64,000 nucleotides of DNA from Petroclostridium xylanilyticum (GCF_002252565.1 NZ_NPML01000003.1:1-64000), one strand, 5' to 3'. Shown: positions 45,403-54,776, numbered from the stretch's first letter. Numbers and translations: made by a program. Notes: generated by a model from the letters alone, not told the origin.

Positions 45403-46071
45403 ATGATTAAAAAGAAAAGTTATAAGTTTATTATTTCTATATGTATACTTATAAGCTTTATTGTGGCATCCTGCGCTAAAAATGAACCTAAACCGCCGCA
45501 AAAACCCCTGCCTGATGTCGTCGAAGCACCGACACCAGCGCCGATATCGACACCGGTTCCAACGCCGACACCCACACCGATGCCGACACCAACCCCAACA
45601 CCGGAACCACCGATAGAGGTCAATGGTGTTATTAGTTCTTTTAAGACCACTATTTTAGACAGGAGCAGGACAAGAGTGCACAATATAAACCTTGCATCGC
45701 AAAAGATAAGCGGATATGTCATCCAACCTGGAGAAACCTTTTCTTTTAATTCTGTCGTAGGCGAGAGACTGCCGGAAAGAGGTTTTAAAAAAGCTATCGT
45801 TATAATAAAAAATAAAAGGGCTTATGAAGAGGGCGGAGGAATATGCCAGGTAAGCAGTACATTGTACAATGCAGCAGAACTGGCAGGTTTAGAAATAATA
45901 GAGCGGCATTCCCATTCTAAAGACATACATTACCTACCCCTGGGAAAAGACGCTGCCGTTGCCTATGGCTCTTTAGACTTGAAATTCAAAAATACGAAAA
46001 GCTATCCAATAAAAATTAAAGCCTACGTAGAAGGCAATAAAATGGTGGTTTCAATTTTGAGGGCAGAATAA
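45403..46071 (+). CDS. VanW-like lipoprotein with Pro-Thr linker
   Basis: A 222-residue exported lipoprotein. The signal peptide (about 1-24) ends in a lipobox (FIVASC). A Pro/Thr-rich linker of 'TPTP' repeats (about 38-75) leads to a VanW-type domain (about 85-215; GYVIQPGETFSFNSVVGERL, EGGGICQVSSTLYNAAELAG). The family occurs in Gram-positives at the cell surface and its reaction is not established. The ATG at 45403 follows TTGGAGTGATTATTCA; an earlier in-frame start at 45340 would bury the signal peptide. Confidence 0.85.
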   Translation: MIKKKSYKFIISICILISFIVASCAKNEPKPPQKPLPDVVEAPTPAPISTPVPTPTPTPMPTPTPTPEPPIEVNGVISSFKTTILDRSRTRVHNINLASQKISGYVIQPGETFSFNSVVGERLPERGFKKAIVIIKNKRAYEEGGGICQVSSTLYNAAELAGLEIIERHSHSKDIHYLPLGKDAAVAYGSLDLKFKNTKSYPIKIKAYVEGNKMVVSILRAE

Positions 46072-46160
46072 TTATAAGATTAAGATGATGTGATTCGGGT
46101 GATTTTTGAGTACAGTGCATATAATAATATTAAAATCATGAATAATCTGGAGGTACTTAT

Positions 46161-46271
46161 ATGCATTGGACGTTAATATTCTTATCAGGAGTTTTTGTAG
46201 GTGCGATTATGGGGGTATTGGTTACCGGACTATGTGCAGCTGCTAAGGAAAGGGATAGGGGGATGAGATAG
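46161..46271 (+). CDS. Very small membrane protein (36 residues)
   Basis: ATG at 46161 follows CTGGAGGTACTTAT. The 36 residues contain one Gly-rich hydrophobic helix (about 4-26; IFLSGVFVGAIMGVLVTGL) and a short charged tail. It resembles DUF3789-like single-pass peptides in layout only. It converges with the prenyltransferase gene, 20 bp away. Confidence 0.5.
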   Translation: MHWTLIFLSGVFVGAIMGVLVTGLCAAAKERDRGMR

Positions 46272-46291
46272 TTTTTAGTCTGTAATTGAAT

Positions 46292-46945
46292 TTATCCCCC
46301 TAGCGTAATGTCTTGCTGCTGATACCATTGTAGGGCATCATAAAAATGTTGTTCTTTAAAATCAGGCCAATAATCATCAATAACATAGAAATCAGCATAA
46401 ACCGATTGCACGGGAAGGAGGCCGCTTAATCTTCTGCGCCCTCCCCAGCGGATGATCAAATCTATCCTGGATACGTCGGAGGAATGTAAATATTTTAATA
46501 ATTGTTTAGATGTAGGAAGGTTTTCTTCGGCCTGCTGCCTAACACGGCTTAAATCCCATTCCCATCCGTAATTTACTAAAAAGTTTAGTTTTATTCTACC
46601 TTTTCCTATCTTTGTCCGTTGAGTATAAGGCAGAAGTTCTTTTGGAAACATAGGAGATTCCGTATTGCCAATTACCAGTAAATCGGCGTCTTCTTGAGCT
46701 AAAATCTTAACTGCGTCTACACACGCCTTCTGAAAAGCTTGTACCTGTACAGAAGGCCTCTTAGTGTTGTCTTGAGTGAAACCATAAAATGTAACCTCTT
46801 TTACCCCCACCTCTTTGCACAGTCTAAAAAGTTTTAACCCCGGGTACAATCCTTTTTCATAGCCTTGTTCTTTAGATAGCCCGTTTTGCTCTGCCCAACG
46901 CCTGTTGCCATCCGGTATAATCCCTATATGATTTGGTATGCGCAT
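46292..46945 (-). CDS. Divergent cis-prenyltransferase (undecaprenyl diphosphate synthase family)
   Basis: A 217-residue member of the UppS family, which joins isopentenyl diphosphate units into cis-polyprenyl diphosphates for cell-wall carriers. The catalytic aspartate is D12 in GIIPDGNRRWA, and the end keeps the family layout (RIDLIIRWGGRRRLSGLLP, then YWPDF). It is shorter than typical UppS (~240-250). The usual RTGGEQRLSNF block reads RWGGRRRLSGL, changing residues near the substrate site. It may be a second, specialised or short-chain enzyme rather than the essential one. The ATG at 46945 lies behind AGAGGTAGTTTATTATG-like sequence. Confidence 0.78.
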   Translation of the reverse strand: MRIPNHIGIIPDGNRRWAEQNGLSKEQGYEKGLYPGLKLFRLCKEVGVKEVTFYGFTQDNTKRPSVQVQAFQKACVDAVKILAQEDADLLVIGNTESPMFPKELLPYTQRTKIGKGRIKLNFLVNYGWEWDLSRVRQQAEENLPTSKQLLKYLHSSDVSRIDLIIRWGGRRRLSGLLPVQSVYADFYVIDDYWPDFKEQHFYDALQWYQQQDITLGG

Positions 46946-47115
46946 AATAAACTACCTCTATCTGTTTTTTTATTTGTAATTATTATCAAAATATTGCTAT
47001 GATATACCTCATAAAGTAAAGTTAAAAAATATTTTTTCTGTACTTGAAATAACATTTACAGTTTTAGTATCATTAAAGTAAAAAGTTGAAAAAATAGTAA
47101 AGGTGAAAAAACATA

Positions 47116-48132
47116 ATGAAAAAAGGAATAATTAACCGGGCTAAAAATTACAGAATATTAGCAGTACAGTTTTATGAGAGCGGAAATTATAATAAAGCAC
47201 TATACTTTTTGAAAAAATCTATAAGTATTGATAATAAAGATCCAATAGCTTATTTTGTTTTAGGTAATATTATGGAAGACATGGGAAAACAGTCAGATGC
47301 GATAGCTGCTTACAAAAAAGCTGTAGATATTGACCCCTCTCTGGCGGAATCTTATTATAATATAGCTATTCTTACCGACAAAAAGGGTGAACCGGATAAA
47401 GCTATAGAATATTATAAAAGAGCTATTGAAATTAATCCTGACATTGCCGGTGCCTATTATGGAATAGCAATCATATTGGATGACAGAGGGGAAAAGCAGC
47501 AGGCACTGGAGTATTACCAGAAAACCATAGAAAAGGATCCCATGTATGACAGGGCGTATTTTTATATTGCCAATCTTTATGATGAATGGGGGCAAAAAGA
47601 AAAGGCGATAGAATATTATAAAAGAGTCATTGAGCTCATGCCGGATGATTATATAGCATATAACAATATAGGAAGCCTTTTTGAAGAACTGGGAATGTAT
47701 ACACAAGCTATGGAGGCAATAGAAGCGTCTATTAAAATTAACCCAGGTTACTATAAATCTCATTTTAATCGGGGAGTGGTTTTAGAACGCCTGGGTAAAA
47801 AACACGAGGCCCTACGGTCTTATGATAAAGTACTACAGCTTAATCCTGATTATATTGACGCATATAGCAATAAAGGAGTGTTGCTACTTGAAATGCACGA
47901 ATTAGATGAGGCTATTAATGCCTTTACTAAGGCAATTGGGTTAAATTCTAAACATGAAGCCAGTTATTATAATAGAGCATGTTGTTATGCATTGAAGGGA
48001 GAAGCCCAGGAAGCGATTAAAGATCTCAAACACGCTATTATACTGAATCCGGAAAACGTTAACTATGCAAAAAAATGCCGGGATTTTGATCTAATAAGAG
48101 ATAATAATGATTTTCAACAGTTGGTTAAGTGA
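47116..48132 (+). CDS. Tetratricopeptide repeat protein
   Basis: A 338-residue protein made almost entirely of about nine consecutive 34-residue TPR units (for example AYYNIGSLFEEL-like helices with the family's W/L/G-Y-A-P spacing; KAIEYYKRAIEINPDIAGAY). It has no signal peptide or catalytic domain and is probably a cytoplasmic protein-protein scaffold. The ATG at 47116 follows AAAGGTGAAAAAACATA. Neighbours give no clue to its partner. The 160 bp before pgi hold no gene. Confidence 0.9.
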   Translation: MKKGIINRAKNYRILAVQFYESGNYNKALYFLKKSISIDNKDPIAYFVLGNIMEDMGKQSDAIAAYKKAVDIDPSLAESYYNIAILTDKKGEPDKAIEYYKRAIEINPDIAGAYYGIAIILDDRGEKQQALEYYQKTIEKDPMYDRAYFYIANLYDEWGQKEKAIEYYKRVIELMPDDYIAYNNIGSLFEELGMYTQAMEAIEASIKINPGYYKSHFNRGVVLERLGKKHEALRSYDKVLQLNPDYIDAYSNKGVLLLEMHELDEAINAFTKAIGLNSKHEASYYNRACCYALKGEAQEAIKDLKHAIILNPENVNYAKKCRDFDLIRDNNDFQQLVK

Positions 48133-48293
48133 ATACTGGTAATTTGGTTTTTTATTAATTAATTGAATAAAGATACTTGATTTATAAAGACGATTATAAT
48201 AGAATAGCTTTGAAAAATATTTCTAGTTTAGAGCTTAGGACTTATCAATGGGTTTAAGTCTGCTTATTAATCACTTTCTTAGGAGGTTAGCAC

Positions 48294-49649
48294 ATGATGC
48301 AAAAAATAGCATTTGACTATTCAAAAGCCCTTCACTTTGTTAAAGAGCATGAACTATCTTACATGGAAGAAGCAATAAAGCTTGCCCATACCATGCTGCA
48401 TAACAAAAGTGGTGCAGGGAACGATTTTTTAGGGTGGGTTGACCTGCCAAATGCCTATGACAGGGAAGAGTTTAGCAGGATCAAAGCTGCGGCCGAAAAA
48501 ATAAAATCTGATTCAGATGCACTGGTGGTGATCGGAATTGGAGGTTCTTATCTAGGGGCCAGGGCAGCTATAGAAATGCTGGGGCATTCTTTCTATAACT
48601 TCTTACCTCAATCAAAGAGAAAAACTCCGGCTATTTATTACGCAGGAAACAATATTAGTTCTACATATCTCTCTGATTTGCTGGAACTGTTGGAAGACAA
48701 GGACATTTCGGTAAATGTAATATCAAAATCCGGGACCACCACTGAACCGGCAATCGCTTTTAGAGTATTTAGAGAACTGCTCGAGAAGAAATATGGTAAA
48801 GACGGAGCAAGGAAAAGAATATATGCTACTACTGATAAAGCAAGAGGGGCTCTTAAGAAATTAGCTGATGAGGAAGGATATGAAACATTCGTTATCCCGG
48901 ATGATGTAGGAGGAAGATATTCTGTTTTAACTGCTGTAGGGTTATTGCCTATTGCTGTTAGCGGTGCTGACATAGATAAAATAATGCAAGGTGCTGCAGA
49001 TGCATGCAGTGAGTATGCAACGGTTTCTCTTAATGAAAATGGATGCTATCAATATGCAGCCATCAGAAATATCCTTTATAGAAAAGGGAAGACTACAGAA
49101 TTAATCGTTAACTATGAGCCGGCACTGCATTATTTTGCTGAATGGTGGAAACAGCTGTACGGAGAAAGTGAAGGAAAAGATAAAAAGGGTATATTCCCGG
49201 CAGCGGTTGATTTTTCAACGGACTTGCATTCCATGGGTCAATATATTCAAGAAGGTTTGAGAAATATATTTGAAACTGTACTAAATGTGGAAAATGCAAG
49301 GAAGAATATTATATTAACTGAAGATAAAGAAAATATTGATGGACTGAACTTTTTAGCCGGAAAGACGATGGACTTTGTGAACAAAAAGGCTTTTGAAGGC
49401 ACACTTTTAGCCCACACCGATGGTGAAATACCCAATCTGGTTTTAAATATCCCTCAACTGGATGAATACTATTTTGGCAATATGGTATACTTCTTCGAAA
49501 AAGCCTGTGGAATAAGTGGATATCTGCTGGGTGTTAATCCTTTCGATCAACCTGGAGTAGAAGCTTATAAGAAAAATATGTTTGCACTTTTAGGCAAACC
49601 CGGTTTTGAAAAAGAAAAAGAAATTCTTGAAAAGAGATTGGGAAGATAA
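48294..49649 (+). CDS. pgi: Glucose-6-phosphate isomerase
   Basis: A 451-residue isomerase that interconverts glucose 6-phosphate and fructose 6-phosphate in glycolysis. Signatures: [18 protein letters not shown] (about 76-93), the phosphate-binding [14 protein letters not shown] (about 144-157), and a catalytic glutamate region ([13 protein letters not shown], about 288-300). The length matches Gram-positive enzymes. The ATG at 48294 follows AGGAGGTTAGCAC; a second ATG follows at once. A terminator follows 48 bp after the stop. Confidence 0.96.
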   Translation: MMQKIAFDYSKALHFVKEHELSYMEEAIKLAHTMLHNKSGAGNDFLGWVDLPNAYDREEFSRIKAAAEKIKSDSDALVVIGIGGSYLGARAAIEMLGHSFYNFLPQSKRKTPAIYYAGNNISSTYLSDLLELLEDKDISVNVISKSGTTTEPAIAFRVFRELLEKKYGKDGARKRIYATTDKARGALKKLADEEGYETFVIPDDVGGRYSVLTAVGLLPIAVSGADIDKIMQGAADACSEYATVSLNENGCYQYAAIRNILYRKGKTTELIVNYEPALHYFAEWWKQLYGESEGKDKKGIFPAAVDFSTDLHSMGQYIQEGLRNIFETVLNVENARKNIILTEDKENIDGLNFLAGKTMDFVNKKAFEGTLLAHTDGEIPNLVLNIPQLDEYYFGNMVYFFEKACGISGYLLGVNPFDQPGVEAYKKNMFALLGKPGFEKEKEILEKRLGR

Positions 49650-49697
49650 TTTGGTAAAAAATTTTATTGGAACAATTCAATAATTTTGATACAATAG

Positions 49698-49729
49698 AAA
49701 TGGGCTTTGTGTAAACATAGCCCATTTTT
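49698..49729 (+). terminator. Terminator of pgi
   Basis: AAATGGGCT (49698-49706) pairs with AGCCCATTT (49719-49727), with further Ts. Confidence 0.85.
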
Positions 49730-49746
49730 GTTAAAGGGTGATTGAA

Positions 49747-51450
49747 ATGAAAAATATGTTCCAAATATATATGAGTTTAATCAATAATCTGGGGTTAGGT
49801 ATTATCCTGGCTTTAGTATTAAGTAAAACAAAGTTTTTCAAAAGCTTGATTCTTAACCGTAGAATTGGTGCAGTAGAGAAAATTGCATTATGTTGTATCT
49901 TTGGGAGTTTAGGCATCATGGCAACTTATACAGGAGTACCGGTCAAAGGTGCATTAGCAAATTTTAGAGCGATAGGTGTGGTTGTCGGAGGAATGCTGGG
50001 AGGTTTTTGGGTAGGTCTGGGTGCTGGGCTTTTGGCGGGTATTCACCGGTGGGCTATTGATATTGGAGGTTTTACTGCAGTTGCATGTGCTATTGCTACT
50101 GTTTTGGAAGGGGCAATAGGGGGAATTGCAGCAAGATATGTGAAAAATTCATCTTATAAATGGCTAAAGGCATTTATGGTGACAGTTCTTTCGCAAATGG
50201 TACAAATGGCAATTATACTTGTTGTTGCCAAACCTTTTGAGCAGGCCCTGGATTTAGTTAAATTGATAGCTTTACCCATGATTACAATAAATTCCATAGG
50301 TTCGGCATTGTTCATGCTGATTATTGAGGGCATTTTTGCTGAACAGCAGAGGATAGGAGCGAGTAAAGCCCATCTTGCACTACGTATTGCAAATAAGACA
50401 TTGCCCATTATGAGAAATGGCTTTAATGAAGTTACTCTTGAGAAGGTAGCAAAAATAATTCTTTCCATGACAGGGGTTGCAGCCGTAGCCTTTACTGATA
50501 AAAGTAAAATTTTAGTCCATTTAGGTGCCGGTGCTGACCATCACAAACCTAATAACAATATTCTGACAGATGCAACCAGAAAAGCGCTGCAAACCAGGAA
50601 ATACCAGGTAGCCTCAAATCACAGCGAAGTTGGATGCAGACATGACGGGTGCCGTTTGAACTCGGCTGTTATAGTACCTCTATTTGTAAGAAAAGAGATT
50701 ATTGGTACAATGAAGCTCTATAGTGAAGAGACTAACGGTATAGACGAAGTGGATATAGAACTTGCGCAAGGATTGGCGCATCTTTTTTCTACACAGATGG
50801 AATTAAGTATAATAGATGAGCAGGCGAGGCTTTTAGAAAAGGCGGAATTAAAAGCGCTGCAGGCTCAAATTAACCCGCACTTTTTATTCAACGCCATTAA
50901 TACGATTGTTTCCTTTTGCAGAACCAAGCCCGACGAAGCACGAAGCCTGTTAATTCATCTGGGAGACTTTTTTAGAAAAAACTTAAATACCATTAAGGAT
51001 TTTGTAAGCTTAAATGATGAAATTGAGCATATAAAGTCCTATGTCGCTATTGAAAAAGCAAGATTTGGAGATAAGCTTAAAGTGGAGTATGATATTGGCA
51101 ATATAAAATGTAAAATACCTCCTTTGACATTACAACCTTTGGTAGAAAATGCTATTAAGCATGGTCTGCTGGGTAAGGCCGGTGGGGGAATTGTAAAAGT
51201 AAGCGCATTTTATCATAAAGATGAAATTAGAATTCTTGTAGAAGATAATGGGATAGGCATAGAGGAGGGTAAATGCAAAAACTTGTTAAAACCTGAGGAA
51301 TCTAATAAAGGAATTGCACTGCTTAATATTAATAGCAGGCTGAAAAACGCTTTTGGAAATGCCTATGGATTGGAGATAAAAAGTAAACCGGGGTATGGAA
51401 CTACAGTATGTGTAAGAGTGCCTGCCGTTAAAAGGAGTGAAGTTGCTTAG
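49747..51450 (+). CDS. LytS-family sensor histidine kinase
   Basis: A 567-residue membrane sensor. The N-terminal 5TM-5TMR_LYT domain (about 1-190) is followed by a GAF-like domain (about 225-350), then the histidine kinase with phospho-acceptor H378 in LQAQINPHFLFNAINTI and the ATPase N-box and G-box (LQPLVENAIKHGLLG, VEDNGIGIEEG). The ATG at 49747 is preferred over the GTG at 49738 because AAAGGG fits it at normal spacing. Its stop overlaps the regulator's GTG start by one base. A carbon-starvation-type carrier follows, as in the pyruvate-sensing BtsSR-BtsT system of E. coli, so the ligand may be pyruvate (inference). Confidence 0.93.
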   Translation: MKNMFQIYMSLINNLGLGIILALVLSKTKFFKSLILNRRIGAVEKIALCCIFGSLGIMATYTGVPVKGALANFRAIGVVVGGMLGGFWVGLGAGLLAGIHRWAIDIGGFTAVACAIATVLEGAIGGIAARYVKNSSYKWLKAFMVTVLSQMVQMAIILVVAKPFEQALDLVKLIALPMITINSIGSALFMLIIEGIFAEQQRIGASKAHLALRIANKTLPIMRNGFNEVTLEKVAKIILSMTGVAAVAFTDKSKILVHLGAGADHHKPNNNILTDATRKALQTRKYQVASNHSEVGCRHDGCRLNSAVIVPLFVRKEIIGTMKLYSEETNGIDEVDIELAQGLAHLFSTQMELSIIDEQARLLEKAELKALQAQINPHFLFNAINTIVSFCRTKPDEARSLLIHLGDFFRKNLNTIKDFVSLNDEIEHIKSYVAIEKARFGDKLKVEYDIGNIKCKIPPLTLQPLVENAIKHGLLGKAGGGIVKVSAFYHKDEIRILVEDNGIGIEEGKCKNLLKPEESNKGIALLNINSRLKNAFGNAYGLEIKSKPGYGTTVCVRVPAVKRSEVA

Positions 51451-52217
51451 TGGTAATCAGGGCAGTAATTATTGATGATGAAATACCTGCAAGAGAGGAA
51501 CTGGAATATTTACTGACAAAGGAAGACAGCTTATTCAAAATTGTTGGAAGGGGACAATCGGGAGAGGAAGCAGTAGAACTTTGTAATGAACTAAAGCCAG
51601 ATGTAGTATTTCTGGATATCCACATGTATGGCATGAGTGGACTGGAAGCGGCAAAAATGATACTAGGCAGTAATTCGCCGCCTATTATCATATTTGCCAC
51701 GGCTTATGATGAACATGCTGTGGAGGCTTTTGAAATCAATGCAGTAGATTATATCCTGAAACCTTTTTCGGAAGAGAGGATTCGTATTACTATTAGTAAA
51801 ATACGTCATCTGCTTGATAATAAAGGTATACAAAGCGGGAGGCTGACAAAGGCAATCCATACTATTGAGCAGGCCGGCGGTATCAGTGGTAAGCTGGGTA
51901 TATGGGTTGATGAGCGGTTTATACTCATCGACCAAAAGGATATTGTATACTTGGAAGCCCAACGTAAACATACATTAATTAATACAACATCACACCAATA
52001 CGAATCCACTACTTCTTTTGGTGAGCTGGAACAAAAATTAGACGGCAAATTGTTTTTTAAAGTTCATAGAAGCTATATAGTAAACCTGAATCACATCAAA
52101 GAGGTAAGCATGTGGTTTAATAACAACTTGAACATTATAATGAAAGGCTATGAAAAAAACAGGATTCCTGTGTCCAGAACCCAGATAAAACAATTTAAAG
52201 AATTGATAGGAATGTAA
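51450..52217 (+). CDS. LytTR-family response regulator
   Basis: A 255-residue regulator with an N-terminal receiver domain (about 1-120; phospho-acceptor D56 in VVFLDIHMYG, conserved Lys in YILKPFSEERI) and a C-terminal LytTR DNA-binding domain (about 148-250; IVYLEAQRKHTLINTTS, KVHRSYIVNLNHI). The GTG at 51450 overlaps the kinase stop and follows AAAGGAGTGAAGTTGCTTA. It likely activates the carrier gene 132 bp downstream. Confidence 0.93.
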   Translation: MVIRAVIIDDEIPAREELEYLLTKEDSLFKIVGRGQSGEEAVELCNELKPDVVFLDIHMYGMSGLEAAKMILGSNSPPIIIFATAYDEHAVEAFEINAVDYILKPFSEERIRITISKIRHLLDNKGIQSGRLTKAIHTIEQAGGISGKLGIWVDERFILIDQKDIVYLEAQRKHTLINTTSHQYESTTSFGELEQKLDGKLFFKVHRSYIVNLNHIKEVSMWFNNNLNIIMKGYEKNRIPVSRTQIKQFKELIGM

Positions 52218-52234
52218 ACGTGGCGTGCTGTTCG

Positions 52235-52276
52235 TGCAGCAATCCGGGCAATTGATACCCGGATTGCTGCATTTTG
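52235..52276 (+). terminator. Terminator of the lytS-lytTR unit
   Basis: TGCAGCAATCCGGG (52235-52248) pairs perfectly with CCCGGATTGCTGCA (52258-52271), followed by TTTTG. It separates the regulators from cstA. Confidence 0.9.
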
Positions 52277-52349
52277 TTCAATTTAAAATGAGATATAAGG
52301 CTGCAGTAGTATAATGAAAGTAACGATAACTTTAAGGAGGTATTCTTTT

Positions 52350-53798
52350 ATGGCATTATTCTTGTTGTCCATTGTACTACTTGTAGTGGGCTACTTTGTT
52401 TATGGAAAGTTTGTCGAAAAAATTTTTGGCATTGATACTGAAAGGCCTACCCCTGCTGTTGCTTTAGAAGACGGTGTGGACTATGCACCTATGGAATGGA
52501 AAAAAATATTTTTGATTCAGCTTTTAAATATTGCAGGATTAGGCCCGATTTTCGGTGCAATATCAGGAGCTTTATTCGGACCTGCAGCCTTCTTATGGAT
52601 TGTGTTCGGATGTATTTTTGCCGGAGCAGTACATGACTTTTTCTCAGGAATGCTTTCTGTGAGACATAACGGGGCGAGTGTGTCTGAAATTGTTGGTATC
52701 TATCTAGGGGATGGAGTAAGACAGCTCATGCGGGTATTTTCTGTAGTGCTTTTGATACTGGTAGGAACAGTATTCATGACCGGTCCAGCAAAGCTACTGG
52801 CTAGTTTAACACCCGAGACCCTTGATACTAACTTTTGGCTGGTTGTTATCATTATTTACTATTTCCTTGCAACCATATTGCCAATTGATAAATTAATAGG
52901 AAGACTTTATCCTTTATTTGGTGCAGTTTTATTGATCATGGCTGTTGGTATTGGCGGAGGACTGATTATTAAAGGTTATACGATTCCAGGCAGCGTTTTT
53001 GTAAATGCACATCCTAAAGGATTACCTATCTGGTCGCTATTGTTTGTTACAATCGCCTGTGGTGCTATTAGTGGTTTTCATGCTACCCAGTCCCCAATGA
53101 TGGCAAGATGTATTACAAATGAGAAGTATGGCAGGAGAGTTTTCTACGGTGCAATGATTGCCGAAGGGATTATAGCTTTAATATGGGCAGCTGCAGCAAT
53201 CGCATTCTTTAACGGCAGTGAAGGTTTAGCAGCAGCGATGGCAAAAGGTGGTCAAGGAGCGGTAGTTCATACTGTATCAACATCAATGTTGGGTGTTGTA
53301 GGGGGTGTCCTGGCAGTTTTAGGTGTTATTGCATGTCCAATCACCTCGGGAGATACTGCTTTTAGAAGTGCAAGGCTGACAATCGCTGACGCGTTTAATA
53401 TTGAGCAGAAAAGTCTGGTAAAAAGGTTATACATTGCAGTTCCGTTATTAGCAATTGGTGTAGGGCTGAGCAGAATAGATTTTAATATTGTATGGAGATA
53501 TTTTGCATGGTCCAATCAAACGCTGGCAATGATCATGTTGTGGGCTGCTTCAGCTTACATGGTGAAATTTAATAAACCCCACTGGGTTACAACCATTCCT
53601 GCAGTATTTATGACAGCAGTAAGTGCAACTTATATATTACAAGCTCCAGAAGGATTCAAGCTGTCAACAACACTGGCATATCCGGTTGGTATTGTTATAA
53701 CTGCGGCAGTTTTTGCATTATTTATGCTGAGGATAGCTAAAAAACAACACGATAACGTAAAAGGAATCCATAATGGTTCAAGTTCAAAATTAAATTAA
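52350..53798 (+). CDS. CstA-family carbon starvation protein (probable pyruvate/peptide carrier)
   Basis: A 482-residue membrane carrier with about 14 hydrophobic segments. The CstA signature region is IAGLGPIFGAISGALFGPAAFLW-like (about 50-72, with conserved GP), plus HDFFSGMLSVRHNGAS and SGFHATQSPM. Family members take up pyruvate or peptides during carbon limitation. The ATG at 52350 follows TTTAAGGAGGTATTCTTTT; an in-frame ATG at 52314 lies before that site and is rejected. The adjacent LytS/LytTR pair suggests control by it. The structured element at 53838 begins 40 bp after the stop and could be its 3' untranslated region. Confidence 0.9.
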   Translation: MALFLLSIVLLVVGYFVYGKFVEKIFGIDTERPTPAVALEDGVDYAPMEWKKIFLIQLLNIAGLGPIFGAISGALFGPAAFLWIVFGCIFAGAVHDFFSGMLSVRHNGASVSEIVGIYLGDGVRQLMRVFSVVLLILVGTVFMTGPAKLLASLTPETLDTNFWLVVIIIYYFLATILPIDKLIGRLYPLFGAVLLIMAVGIGGGLIIKGYTIPGSVFVNAHPKGLPIWSLLFVTIACGAISGFHATQSPMMARCITNEKYGRRVFYGAMIAEGIIALIWAAAAIAFFNGSEGLAAAMAKGGQGAVVHTVSTSMLGVVGGVLAVLGVIACPITSGDTAFRSARLTIADAFNIEQKSLVKRLYIAVPLLAIGVGLSRIDFNIVWRYFAWSNQTLAMIMLWAASAYMVKFNKPHWVTTIPAVFMTAVSATYILQAPEGFKLSTTLAYPVGIVITAAVFALFMLRIAKKQHDNVKGIHNGSSSKLN

Positions 53799-53837
53799 CT
53801 CGTCGGACTGCACCGTCACAAATAATGATGAAAATAT

Positions 53838-54156
53838 ACTGCGGACAAAGGTGCATTGTTTCACCCGGCTGAGTACCATCATATATTCCATGTCTTGCCG
53901 TCGGCTTATACCGGCATCCGTGCCGGGATAAGCCTAAAATCACCTTCCATGGTGATTTTCCGGCTGCAACATTCCATATATGATGGTACTCACTCTAAGA
54001 GTTTCGAGGCGAAGAACTTCCAATGCTTGTGTCAGGCAGGTGCAAACTGGATTTGCTCAAACAGTGTGCCTGCTTCTCTGACACTAAACCGGGAAGTTCT
54101 AATACCTCTTCACAATGCGGGTTCAACAATTGTACACCTTTGTCCGCAGTTTTTTG
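53838..54156 (+). ncRNA. Candidate multi-branched structured RNA with terminator-like closing helix
   Basis: ACTGCGGACAAAGGTG (53838-53853) pairs perfectly with CACCTTTGTCCGCAGT (54135-54150), followed by Ts. The helix continues through TTGTT and ACCCG (to 53867/54118). Inside are two branches. Branch 1 is a 16-bp perfect stem (53871-53886 with 53976-53991). It encloses a 10-bp stem (53895-53904/53960-53969) and two hairpins: 53903-53915/53922-53934 with one mismatch (sharing two bases with that stem), and 53936-53944/53951-53959 perfect. Branch 2 has stems 54013-54021/54092-54100, 54029-54035/54078-54084, 54036-54040/54069-54073 and 54042-54046/54052-54056. No reading frame explains it. I see no tmRNA, RNase P or SRP RNA signature. 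No convincing promoter was found, so it may be transcribed from cstA. Confidence 0.6.
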
Positions 54157-54345
54157 TGTAAGCTAATTTTCAAGTTAACTCATTGTGCTAGACTATATAT
54201 CAATAAAATCAACCTTATAATCTTTTTCAAAGACGATATTCTTTTACGAATATTTTACAAAATTAACATATCTTCTTGAATTTATTTTTGTAATGTAGTA
54301 TCTTTATTGTATAGCACTCTAATTTTAAAAAGGAGGAATTGCAAC

Positions 54346-54759
54346 ATGATAAAAATTATTATGGACAAAGAAGGTACCGGGAAAACCAAACGATTAATTG
54401 ACATGGCTAACCGTTCGGCAACCGAAGATTCTGGAAATATTATATATATTGATGATAACAATCATCATATGTATGATTTAAACCATGAAATAAGGTTTGT
54501 AGACACTTCTGAGTTCGATATTGATGATTTGCGTGTATTTTATGGCTTTATCTGTGGAATCATTTCTGAAAATTTTGATATCTCCCAAATTTACATAGAT
54601 GATATTTATAAAATTGTAAAAGACAATTCTGATTTACTAGAAATATTTTTACAAAATATCAGGAAAATCTCAGAGAAATTTAGTATTTCTTTTACCATGA
54701 CACTTAATGGAGACCCTGAAAATGCTCCAGCATTTTTAAAAGAATATATTCTAAGATAG
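54346..54759 (+). CDS. Small P-loop-like protein of unknown function
   Basis: A 137-residue protein beginning IKIIMDKEGTGKTKRLIDMA, a Walker A-type nucleotide-binding loop. IYIDDIYKI near residue 85-93 could be the Walker B strand. The domain is too small for a complete AAA or kinase fold. Similar short P-loop proteins occur in Clostridia without known function. The ATG at 54346 follows AAAGGAGGAATTGCAAC; an upstream in-frame ATG at 54307 lacks a site. It is a single-gene unit ended by a strong terminator and lies 190 bp after the structured element. Confidence 0.7.
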   Translation: MIKIIMDKEGTGKTKRLIDMANRSATEDSGNIIYIDDNNHHMYDLNHEIRFVDTSEFDIDDLRVFYGFICGIISENFDISQIYIDDIYKIVKDNSDLLEIFLQNIRKISEKFSISFTMTLNGDPENAPAFLKEYILR

Positions 54760-54776
54760 TAGAAACTGGTGAGTAG

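Noticed and set aside
53838-54156. tmRNA, RNase P RNA, SRP RNA or a group I intron
   Set aside because: The tag frame with CCA end, the GAGGAAAGTCC-type core, the SRP tetraloop domain and group I core motifs were not seen; a covariance search is still needed to exclude other known RNAs.
53856-54161. Reading frame of 101 codons across the structured element
   Set aside because: It has no ribosome site, and the strong inverted repeats explain the sequence better than coding does.
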